Shown here piece after piece: positions 34,911-42,211 of a stretch of 64,000 bases of DNA. The DNA is taken from NCBI RefSeq assembly GCF_004217045.1, contig NZ_SGXM01000002.1:186001-250000 (forward strand), given 5' to 3'. The translations under genes were made by a program, and so were the position numbers. Origin of the DNA: Cupriavidus agavae (GTDB taxonomy: Bacteria > Pseudomonadota > Gammaproteobacteria > Burkholderiales > Burkholderiaceae). The notes under the pieces were generated by a model. It was not told the DNA's origin. It worked only from the letters and a program-made list of their open reading frames with translations, and ran no database searches. Each line of letters begins with the position of its first letter. Positions within the stretch are counted from its first letter, which is position 1.

Positions 34911-35974
34911 AGCCGTTTGCACGCGTGGGAGATCGCCACGCCTTTGACACGATCGTCGATGCGCGGTCGCCCGCCGAATTCGAACTCGACCATATGCCCG
35001 GCGCCATCAACTGCCCGGTGCTCGACAACGAGGAGCGCCGCATTGTTGGCACGCTCTACAAACAGTCCGGCCCGTTCGAGGCCCGCCGCGTGGGCGGCGC
35101 CATGGTAGCCGCCAACCTGGCGCGCCATCTGCAGGGCGCGTTTGCCGAACGCCCCGCCAACTGGCGCCCGCTGGTCTATTGCTGGCGCGGCGGCCTGCGC
35201 AGCGGATCGATGACCACCTGGCTGCGCATGGTGGGCTGGGACGCCCAGCAACTGGCCGGCGGCTACAAGTCGTGGCGCCGCCATGTACTGGACACCTTCG
35301 AGTCACAAGTGCCCCAACTGGCGCTGGTCATGATCTGCGGCGCCACCGGCAGCGCCAAGACCCGCCTGCTGCAGGCGCTGGCGGCGCTGGGCGAGCAGGT
35401 GCTCGACATCGAAGGCATGGCGCGCCACAAGGGTTCGCTGCTGGGCGCACTGCCCGATATCGCCCAGCCGTCGCAGACCGCCTTCGAAACGGCGCTGGCG
35501 GACCGCATCGACACGTTCGACCTGACGCGGCCGGTGTTCGTGGAAGGCGAAGGTGCCCGGATCGGCCAATTGAACCTGCCGGTGCCGCTGGTGGCACGCA
35601 TGCGCGCCAGCCCGTGCATGGAAATCCAGGCCGCCTGGCCGGCGCGGCTCGCCTATCTGCTGCAGGATTACGCCTACCTCGGCGACCGCCCTGACTGGCT
35701 TGCCACCCAATTGGGACGCCTGACCCCGCTGCTCGGCCGCAAGACCATCGCCGAATGGCAGGCGCTGGCCCATGCGCGTGACCTGCCCGCCCTGTTCACC
35801 GAACTGGCGCTGCGCCACTACGACCCGTCGTACGAGCGTTCGCAGCGCAAGCATTTCCACGCCTGGGACAACCGTGTGGCGGTGCCGGCCAATGACCTGT
35901 CCGAAGCCGGCATCGCGCGGCTGGCAGCGCACGTGGCGGCGCTGGCGGCGCAGCGCGAAACGCCCGGCCGGTAA
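34907..35974 (+). CDS. mnmH: tRNA 2-selenouridine synthase
   Basis: A 355-residue protein (also called selU/YbbB) that replaces sulfur by selenium at U34 of certain tRNAs through a geranyl intermediate. The N-terminal rhodanese domain carries the catalytic Cys92 in VYCWRGGLRSG. The C-terminal P-loop domain has GATGSAKT at 145-152. Further blocks are DIEGMARHKGSLLGAL and FVEGEGARIGQLNLP. The ATG overlaps the selD stop by four bases, so the pair is coupled. The protein is complete. Confidence 0.95.
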   Translation: MKPFARVGDRHAFDTIVDARSPAEFELDHMPGAINCPVLDNEERRIVGTLYKQSGPFEARRVGGAMVAANLARHLQGAFAERPANWRPLVYCWRGGLRSGSMTTWLRMVGWDAQQLAGGYKSWRRHVLDTFESQVPQLALVMICGATGSAKTRLLQALAALGEQVLDIEGMARHKGSLLGALPDIAQPSQTAFETALADRIDTFDLTRPVFVEGEGARIGQLNLPVPLVARMRASPCMEIQAAWPARLAYLLQDYAYLGDRPDWLATQLGRLTPLLGRKTIAEWQALAHARDLPALFTELALRHYDPSYERSQRKHFHAWDNRVAVPANDLSEAGIARLAAHVAALAAQRETPGR

Positions 35975-36052
35975 CCCCGTCCCGATTGGCGAACAGTCCG
36001 GCCAGCGCCCCCGGATTGCCAAGGATGCGTCGGAATGGTATCTTCCGCCGCC

Positions 36053-36178
36053 ATGAGTGAAGCCCACCGCCGCCCCCAGCGGGCCCCGGCCGCCGGTTCG
36101 TCCGAAACCCGCGAGCGCCAACTCTGGCGGACCGCAATGGTGCTGCTGATGCACCCGGAGTTCCCCGAACAAGCATGA
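36053..36178 (+). CDS. Possible 41-residue leader ORF coupled to shc
   Basis: An ATG-initiated frame encoding a short Arg/Ala-rich N-terminus followed by ERQLWRTAMVLLMHPEFPEQA. Its stop overlaps the shc start (ATGA at 36175-36178), which suggests translational coupling. The ribosome-binding site is weak. It is too short for family recognition and could be a regulatory leader rather than a functional protein. Confidence 0.45.
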   Translation: MSEAHRRPQRAPAAGSSETRERQLWRTAMVLLMHPEFPEQA

Positions 36179-38202
36179 CCGCACAAGCCTTTCCGGCGTC
36201 GGATCTCGACGCCGCACTGACCCGCGCGCGCGACGCGCTGCTGGCACAGCAACATCCCGACGGCCACTGGTGCTTCGAGCTCGAATCCGATGCCACCATC
36301 ACGGCCGAATACATCCTGATGATGCATTTCGTCGACGAGATCGACACCGCGCTGCAGGCGCGCATGGCCCGCTACCTGCGCGCCACGCAGCGGCTGGACG
36401 GCCACGGCGCCTGGGATCTCTATCTCGGCGGCGACGTGGACATGTCTGCCAGCGTCAAGGCGTACTTTGCGCTCAAGGCTGCCGGTGACTCGCCCGACGC
36501 GCCGCACATGGTGCGCGCCCGCGAGGTCATCCTCCAGCGCGGCGGCGCGGCAAAGTCGAACGTCTTCACGCGCATCCTGCTGGCCACGTTCGGCGAAGTG
36601 CCATGGCGTGCCACGCCGTTCATGCCGGTCGAGTTCGTGCTGTTCCCACGCTGGGCGCCGATCCACATGGACAAGGTGGCGTACTGGGCACGTACGACCA
36701 TGGTGCCGCTGCTGGTGCTATGCGCCTTGAAGGCCAGGGCGAAGAATCCGCTCGGCATCCACGTGCAGGAGCTGTTCGTCACGCCGCCCGAGCTGGAGCG
36801 CAACTACTTCCCGCGCAAGGGCGGACTCAAGGACGTGTTCCTGGTGCTGGACCGGCTGGTGCGCCCGTTCGAACCGCTGATTCCGCCGGCACTGCGCCGC
36901 AAGGCCATCGCCCGCGCCGTGAAGTGGAGCGAAGAGCGCATGAACGGCGAAGACGGCTTCGGCGGCATTTTCCCGCCGATGGTCTACAGCTACGAAATGA
37001 TGGTGCTGCTGGGCTACCCCGCCGACCATCCGATGCGCCTCGACTGCCAGCGGGCCCTGAAGAAGCTGATCGTCGAGCGGCCGGACGGCAGCGCCTACTG
37101 CCAGCCGTGCCTTTCGCCGGTCTGGGATACCGCGTGGAGCCTGATGGCGCTGGAACAGGCGCCGGCCAGCGAGCGCTCCGCATCGGCCATCGCCCGTGCC
37201 TACGACTGGCTGGCCGAGCGCCAGGTGCTCGACCAGTCCGGCGACTGGGAGCAGAACGCCGTGCCCGGCACCAGGCCCGGCGGCTGGGCGTTCCAGTATG
37301 CGAACCCCTATTACCCCGACATCGACGACACGGCCGTGGTGCTGGCCATGCTGCACGCCCACGGCCGGCGCACCGGGCAGGAAGCGCGCTTCAGGCCGCA
37401 CGTGGACCGCGCCATGGACTGGTCGATCGGACTGCAATCGAAGAACGGCGGCTTTGGCGCCTTCGACGCCGATTGCGACCGGGGCTACCTGAACGCGATT
37501 CCGTTTGCCGACCACGGCGCCCTGCTCGACCCGCCTACCGAGGATGTCTCGGGCCGGGTGCTGCTGGCGCTGGGCGTGACCAACCGGCCGCAGGACCTGT
37601 CCGTGCGCGAACGCTGCATCGACTACCTGCGCCGCACCCAGCAGCGCGATGGCAGCTGGTGGGGCCGCTGGGGCACCAACTATATCTATGGGACGTGGAG
37701 CGTGCTGGCCGGGCTGGCGCTGGCTGGCGTGGACCGCCAGCAGCCGATGGTGCGGCGTGCCGTATCCTGGCTGCGCGGCAAGCAGAACGCCGACGGCGGC
37801 TGGGGCGAGACCAATGACAGCTATATTGATCCGGCGCTGGCCGGCACCCACGCATTCGGCAGCCAGTCCGACCAGACCGCCTGGGGCCTGCTGGGACAGT
37901 TGGCGCTGGGCGAAGCCGATTCCGACTCGGTGCGGCGCGGCGTGGATTACCTGATCCGCACGCAGCAGGCCGATGGATTCTGGATGCATCCGTTCCACAA
38001 CGCACCCGGCTTTCCGCGCATTTTCCACCTGAAGTACCACGGCTATACCGCGTACTTTCCGCTGTGGGCACTGGGGAGGTATCGGAGGCTGACGATGGGA
38101 CGCCGGCCGGGCGGGGCGCCGGCCGGCTCCTCTCTCCCGCCGGGCGGCAAAGAGACTGGGGGTGAGGGGAAAGCAGTCGAGATTGCCACGCTGGCATCTT
38201 GA
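36175..38202 (+). CDS. shc: Squalene-hopene cyclase
   Basis: A 675-residue triterpene cyclase that folds squalene into hopene/hopanol at the inner membrane. The protonating acid motif DIDDTA is at residues 382-387. QW repeats include QQRDGSWWGRWGTNYIYGTW, QNADGGWGETN and QQADGFWMHPFHNAPG. The conserved channel and product regions YCQPCLSPVWDTAWS and FHLKYHGYTAYFPLWALGRY are present. Family proteins end near RYRRL (about residue 639). The last ~36 residues are a Gly/Pro-rich tail encoded over a dispersed inverted repeat. No hpnCDE squalene genes lie adjacent. Hopanoids stiffen membranes and support stress tolerance. Confidence 0.95.
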   Translation: MTAQAFPASDLDAALTRARDALLAQQHPDGHWCFELESDATITAEYILMMHFVDEIDTALQARMARYLRATQRLDGHGAWDLYLGGDVDMSASVKAYFALKAAGDSPDAPHMVRAREVILQRGGAAKSNVFTRILLATFGEVPWRATPFMPVEFVLFPRWAPIHMDKVAYWARTTMVPLLVLCALKARAKNPLGIHVQELFVTPPELERNYFPRKGGLKDVFLVLDRLVRPFEPLIPPALRRKAIARAVKWSEERMNGEDGFGGIFPPMVYSYEMMVLLGYPADHPMRLDCQRALKKLIVERPDGSAYCQPCLSPVWDTAWSLMALEQAPASERSASAIARAYDWLAERQVLDQSGDWEQNAVPGTRPGGWAFQYANPYYPDIDDTAVVLAMLHAHGRRTGQEARFRPHVDRAMDWSIGLQSKNGGFGAFDADCDRGYLNAIPFADHGALLDPPTEDVSGRVLLALGVTNRPQDLSVRERCIDYLRRTQQRDGSWWGRWGTNYIYGTWSVLAGLALAGVDRQQPMVRRAVSWLRGKQNADGGWGETNDSYIDPALAGTHAFGSQSDQTAWGLLGQLALGEADSDSVRRGVDYLIRTQQADGFWMHPFHNAPGFPRIFHLKYHGYTAYFPLWALGRYRRLTMGRRPGGAPAGSSLPPGGKETGGEGKAVEIATLAS

Positions 38203-38221
38203 GCGCCCCGCCCTCACCCCC
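38158..38221. repeat. Inverted repeat overlapping the 3' end of shc
   Basis: GGGGGTGAGGG (38158-38168) is the exact inverse of CCCTCACCCCC (38211-38221), with 42 bp between. The left arm and loop lie inside the last codons of shc. Together with the hairpin at 38235 it looks like a dispersed palindromic element inserted at the gene end. Confidence 0.65.
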
Positions 38222-38234
38222 GCCTCACCCCCGC

Positions 38235-38258
38235 CTTGCTCCCGCACGCGGGAGCAAG
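38235..38258. terminator. Hairpin between convergent shc and oxlT
   Basis: CTTGCTCCCGC...GCGGGAGCAAG is a near-perfect 24-bp palindrome between the convergent genes. It lacks a T-run. It shares its GCTCCCGCA core with the hairpin at 63530-63560, so both may be members of one dispersed family that also ends transcripts. Confidence 0.55.
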
Positions 38259-38285
38259 GAACACCTGAAGAACCGGATTGACGCG

Positions 38286-39608
38286 TCAGGCCGGAACCTG
38301 AGTCGCCCCGCGCTGCTCTTCCGTGAACTGCCGTTTCGACTCCGCCACGTGTCCCGCGAACACCGGCCTGAGCACGGTGAAGGCCAGGAACGCCGCGATC
38401 AGGTCCATCGTCGCCACCGTGTAGAGCACGGTCGACCACGTGCCCGTGGCTTCCATGAGCAGGTTGCCGATCGGCACGAACAGCGCGCCAATCCCCTTCG
38501 CCGTGTACAGCACGCCGTAGATCTTGCCGATGTGCTTGGTGCCGAAGGCGTCGCCGGCCAGGGCCGAGAACAGCGAGTAGACCTCGCCCCATGCCAGGAA
38601 CACCAGGCCGGACAGCAACAGGAAGGCGTACGGGTTACTGCCGAAGTAGCCCAGCGCGATAATCCCGATCCCTTCGAGCGTGAATGCGATCACCATCGTC
38701 TTCTCGCGGCCGATGTGATCCGAGATCCACCCGAAGAGCGGGCGCGAGATCCCGTTCATCACGCGGTCCAGCATCAGCGCCAGGGGCAGCGCGGCCATCA
38801 CGAAGAAGTGCAGGTCGACCTTGAAGTCCTTGACGCCGAGATCCTTGGCAATCACGCCGAGCTGGGCCACGGCCATCATCCCGCCGGTCACCACCAGCAC
38901 GAACATGACCATCATCAGCCAGAACAGCTTGGTGCTGAGGGCCTCCTTGAGCGTGAAGTCACGCGTGGACTGGTAGATCTTGGTCGACGCCTTGACTTCG
39001 CCACTGTGCTGCGGCGCGCGCAGGAACCAGGCCGCCACGAACGCCAGCGACCCTTGCAGCAGGCCGAAGAACAGGAACGTGTGCTGGAAGCCCTGCGACT
39101 CGATCATCGCCGCGATCGGCAGGATCGTGGCCGCCGAGCCCGCGCCGTAGCCGCCGGCCGTCAGGCCCACTGCCAGGCCGCGACGGTCCGGGAACCACTT
39201 GATCGCGTTGTTGATACAGGTGGCGTAGATCGAACCCACCCCGAGACCGCCCACGCAGGCGCCGAAATAGAAGCCCATCAGCGTCGTGGCTTGCGAATTG
39301 ATCACCCACGCGGCACCAATAAACAGCGCGCCAAACGCCACCATCAGGCGTGGCCCGAATTTATCGATGAAATACCCCTCGATCGGCGCCAGCCAGGTCT
39401 GCACCAGCACGAAAATGGTGAAGGCAATCTGGATATTGGCGCGCGACCAGCCGAACTCGTCCTGGATCTCGGGAACGAACAGGGTCCACGCGTACTGGAT
39501 ATTGGCCGTGGCGATCATGCAGACCACGCCCACCAGCAGCTGTTTCCAGCGCGTGCTTTCGGAAATTTCCTTATTGGGGCGCAGGGTCCCCGTTGATGCC
39601 TGAGTCAT
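38286..39608 (-). CDS. oxlT: Oxalate/formate antiporter (MFS, OxlT type)
   Basis: A 440-residue MFS carrier of the oxalate:formate antiporter group. ATANIQYAWTLFVPEIQDEFGWSRANIQIAF at the N-terminus, GYFIDKFGPRLMV (loop 2-3 signature), GGLGVGSIYATCINNAIKWFPDRRGLAVGL and FLAWGEVYSLFSALAGDAFGTKHIG are typical. The transporter swaps oxalate for formate and supports oxalate use with formyl-CoA transferase and oxalyl-CoA decarboxylase. Neither of those genes is within the window. The long AT-rich region upstream is its likely promoter zone. Twelve membrane segments are apparent. Confidence 0.9.
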   Translation of the reverse strand: MTQASTGTLRPNKEISESTRWKQLLVGVVCMIATANIQYAWTLFVPEIQDEFGWSRANIQIAFTIFVLVQTWLAPIEGYFIDKFGPRLMVAFGALFIGAAWVINSQATTLMGFYFGACVGGLGVGSIYATCINNAIKWFPDRRGLAVGLTAGGYGAGSAATILPIAAMIESQGFQHTFLFFGLLQGSLAFVAAWFLRAPQHSGEVKASTKIYQSTRDFTLKEALSTKLFWLMMVMFVLVVTGGMMAVAQLGVIAKDLGVKDFKVDLHFFVMAALPLALMLDRVMNGISRPLFGWISDHIGREKTMVIAFTLEGIGIIALGYFGSNPYAFLLLSGLVFLAWGEVYSLFSALAGDAFGTKHIGKIYGVLYTAKGIGALFVPIGNLLMEATGTWSTVLYTVATMDLIAAFLAFTVLRPVFAGHVAESKRQFTEEQRGATQVPA

Positions 39609-40115
39609 AGTGCGCTCCCTTTGATCGATGGGTGAACATATTCACGGGATATGCGTCGACGCATTGGTAACCGGCATCCGCTTTCGAAAATCTTCGCAAG
39701 CATTTCGTGTCTCCTGTTTCTAGTTCTTATCGGGCTTCATTTGGGGGTATGGGGTGAAGATCCATGCGCCGCGCACCATGATGGCGAACGGCCTGGCTAG
39801 TGTCGGCAAGGGCTGGCGCCTGCCGGAGATAATGGGGGAACCGGTCTTATTCTTTAACCATCTGAAAAGTCTCCTATTCTAGAATCCGCTGAATGAATGA
39901 CAATTCTGTAATCTTCAACGTGATGTTCCCTTGTAATCCGGACGTAATGCGGCGAGGAACTGGATATAAGGTATGTGATATGCCAGCAGAGTCAAGGTAA
40001 ATGCACGGCAGGGTTTTCACCATTCGGGTCGTCATCCACTCATTCCGATGACGAATCAATGCTTGGATTTAAAAGAATCTGGAATGATGGATTATCAAAT
40101 GCGTAATTTGCAGGC

Positions 40116-40182
40116 AAAAAAAAGCCCGCAGGCTAGCACAAGCGGGCAGAGGCGTGGAGCGTGACACCAGTTCGCAACACGT
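40116..40182 (-). ncRNA. Candidate small RNA ending in an intrinsic terminator
   Basis: Read on the minus strand, GCCCGC-(12)-GCGGGC followed by eight T is a strong leftward terminator, yet no minus-strand gene lies to its right. A TATAAA-like -10 sits at 40189-40194, giving a possible transcript of about 65 nt; the -35 region is poor. Alternatively a longer RNA starts near the Fur box at 40447 (about 320 nt). The terminator is firm; the RNA is inferred. Confidence 0.45.
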
Positions 40183-40304
40183 GCCGTATTTATAGCCGAA
40201 CTTGCGCCGGAATATTGGCGAAAATAACCGCCTTCAGGGTTTTCTCTAGATTATTTGATTACAATCCTGTCAGAAAGCCGGGAATATACGGAGTAATCGA
40301 GAAT

Positions 40305-40448
40305 ATGGACGATAAAAATCATCAAAGCTCCGGACCATGCAGATTTCGTCACACTTCGCGCAGGGCGGCTTGCCTGTGTTGCGGGCGCAACGTCCCGGCG
40401 CGGCGGCCCTGCCCGCAAATTGACACCGGCCGGGCGCCCTGTTATTAA
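40305..40448 (+). CDS. Possible 47-residue Cys-rich small protein upstream of the FecI-type gene
   Basis: An ATG frame preceded by GGAG (11 bp away) encodes 47 residues with six Cys, including CLCCGRN. The stop abuts the Fur box. Codon third positions are less GC-rich than in neighbouring genes, which weakens the case. It resembles no family I know and may be chance. Confidence 0.25.
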   Translation: MDDKNHQSSGPCRFRHTSRRAACLCCGRNVPARRPCPQIDTGRAPCY

Positions 40449-40466
40449 TAACCGTTCTCATTTATC
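40447..40466 (+). promoter_or_regulatory. Candidate Fur box upstream of the FecI-type sigma gene
   Basis: AATAACCGTTCTCATTTATC reads on the other strand as AAATGAGAACGGTTATT, close to the AATGAGAAT...ATT form of the Fur site. It lies about 75 bp before the sigma-factor start, as expected for iron repression of a FecI-type gene. Confidence 0.65.
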
Positions 40467-40541
40467 CAGATGGATACCACTGCACGGCTAGCCGGGATCT
40501 GCTCACGGGAAGCTTGTAGTCACCGATGACGGGTCAGATCC

Positions 40542-41063
40542 ATGAGTACGCCGGGCGCCATATTTCCCTCCTCGATCGAATCGCTCTACTGCGACCACCA
40601 TGCATGGCTCAAGCGCTGGCTGCAGCGCCGGCTGGGCAGTGCCGAGCAGGCGGCCGATCTCGCCCACGATACGTTTGTACGCCTGCTCAACAGCGAGCGC
40701 GTCCCCGCACAGTTCGACGAGCCGCGCGCCTACCTCACCACGGTGGCCCGCAACCTGGTATCCAACCACTGGCGTCGCGAACAGCTTGAAACCGCCTACC
40801 TCGAAGCGCTGGCCCAGGCGCCGTACCAGTTCGAACTCTCGCCCGAGGACCGCGCGATCCTGCTGGAAACCCTGCTGGAGCTCGACCAGTTGCTCGACGG
40901 CCTGCCGCCTGCCGTGCGCGAGGCGTTCCTGCTGACCCAACTCGACGGACAGACCCACGCGCAGGTGGCCGAGGCGCTGGGCGTGTCAGTGCCGACCGTC
41001 AAGCGCTACGTGGTCAAGGGCCTGCAACAGTGCTATTTCGCCGATCTCTCCTTCGTGGCCTGA
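40542..41063 (+). CDS. FecI-type ECF RNA polymerase sigma factor
   Basis: A 173-residue sigma-70 family protein of the iron-starvation ECF group. Region 2 is HHAWLKRWLQRRLGSAEQAADLAHDTFVRLL, and region 4 includes LPPAVREAFLLTQLDGQTHAQVAEALGVSVPTVKRYV. The pattern is FecI/PvdS-like. It is followed by a FecR-type anti-sigma factor and a TonB receptor with a signalling domain, the classic three-part cell-surface signalling system. Expression is probably repressed by Fur through the box at 40447. The Shine-Dalgarno is weak. Confidence 0.95.
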   Translation: MSTPGAIFPSSIESLYCDHHAWLKRWLQRRLGSAEQAADLAHDTFVRLLNSERVPAQFDEPRAYLTTVARNLVSNHWRREQLETAYLEALAQAPYQFELSPEDRAILLETLLELDQLLDGLPPAVREAFLLTQLDGQTHAQVAEALGVSVPTVKRYVVKGLQQCYFADLSFVA

Positions 41064-41069
41064 CCCAGC

Positions 41070-42104
41070 GTGCCAACCTCCTCCTGGTATCGCGCCACCA
41101 CGGAAGCCGCGACGATCCCGCCCAACGTGGCCGAACGTGCACTCGAATGGCTCGTGGAACTGCAGGACACCGGCGCCTCGCCGCAAGTCACCGAGGCGTG
41201 GCAGCGCTGGCGCACCGAACATCCCGACCACGAGCGCGCCTGGCAGCGGATTGAATCGGTGCGCGGCCGGTTGCAGCCGCTGGCCTCCCCGGTCGCAGCC
41301 GATATCGCCCGCACCGCGCTGGCCAGCGTGCCCGCCGCCCCGCCCCGTCCGCCGCGCCGCCAAGTCCTCAAGGCACTGGTCACGTTCGGATTCGCGGCGG
41401 GACTGACGATGGCGGCGCGCGAGTATTCGCCGTGGCGCCAGTGGACCGCCGACCACCGCACGGCCGTGGGCGAGCGCCGTACCGTGATGCTGTCCGATGG
41501 CACCGAGCTGTTGCTGAACACCGACAGCGCGGTCAACATCGCCTTCGACGGCGCCGAACGGCGCGTCCGGCTGCTGGCCGGCGAGATCCTGGTGACCACG
41601 GCCAAAGACCCGCAAGCCGCGGCGCGGCCGTTCCTGGTGGAAACCGCCCAGGGCACGGCCCGCGCGCTTGGCACACGCTACTCGGTACGCGAGGGGGACA
41701 GCGCCACCGAGGTCTGCGTCTTCGCCGGCGCCGTCGAGGTCCGTCCCCGCGACGGCACCGGCAACACGCTCGTGTTGCCGGCCGGGGCCTGCACCCGCTA
41801 CAACCGGCTCGCGATCGAACCGCCGGTGCCCGCCGAGTCGTCACGCGTGGCCTGGGCCGAGGGCTTCATCGTGGCGCGCAGCATGCGGCTCGATGATTTT
41901 CTGGCCGAACTGCGACGCTACAGCCCGGCCGCATTGTCGTGCGAGCCGTCGATTGCCGGCCTGCGCGTCTCGGGTTCCTTCCCGCTCGATGATCCCGGCA
42001 AGGTGCTGGAGACCCTCGCCACCACGCTGTTCCTGCAGAAGGAGACGGTGACCCGGCTCTGGGGCCAGGACCAGATCCGCCTGCTGCCCGGGCGCCGAAG
42101 CTGA
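41070..42104 (+). CDS. FecR-type transmembrane anti-sigma/sigma regulator
   Basis: A 344-residue protein. The N-terminal DUF4880-like cytoplasmic segment (ERALEWLVELQDTGASPQVTEAWQRWRTEHPDHERAWQRIE) holds the sigma factor. A single membrane helix is near VLKALVTFGFAAGLTMAA (about 92-112). The periplasmic FecR domain has GERRTVMLSDGTELLLNTDSAVNIAF and ALGTRYSVREGD. It starts with GTG at 41070, six bases after the sigma-factor stop, with a weak ribosome-binding site, implying coupled translation. It relays the receptor signal to the sigma factor. Confidence 0.92.
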   Translation: MPTSSWYRATTEAATIPPNVAERALEWLVELQDTGASPQVTEAWQRWRTEHPDHERAWQRIESVRGRLQPLASPVAADIARTALASVPAAPPRPPRRQVLKALVTFGFAAGLTMAAREYSPWRQWTADHRTAVGERRTVMLSDGTELLLNTDSAVNIAFDGAERRVRLLAGEILVTTAKDPQAAARPFLVETAQGTARALGTRYSVREGDSATEVCVFAGAVEVRPRDGTGNTLVLPAGACTRYNRLAIEPPVPAESSRVAWAEGFIVARSMRLDDFLAELRRYSPAALSCEPSIAGLRVSGSFPLDDPGKVLETLATTLFLQKETVTRLWGQDQIRLLPGRRS

Positions 42105-42211
42105 GCGCGGGCCCCTAGCCCAACTTTTTTCGGGAAGGCTGATCTGTTTTCCGATCTCGCGTGTCAGGGAGGGTAAGCACATTCATTCCCTTCCATTCAA
42201 AAGGTCAGATC

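Larger units (their letters stand above)
39609..40541. other. AT-richer intergenic region between oxlT and the FecI-type sigma gene
   Basis: About 930 bp with visibly lower GC than the rest. It must hold the oxlT promoter (left) and the iron-regulated promoter of the sigma-factor gene (right). Elements I can support are a leftward intrinsic terminator with a possible small RNA (40116-40182), a Fur box (40447-40466) and a 47-codon Cys-rich ORF (40305-40448). Between 39620 and 40110 I see no convincing gene; a 61-codon minus-strand frame there has no start context or domain. Confidence 0.6.

Noticed and set aside
39874..40059. 61-codon minus-strand frame in the AT-rich region
   Set aside because: No Shine-Dalgarno, no domain and no conservation signal visible; length is expected by chance in lower-GC DNA.
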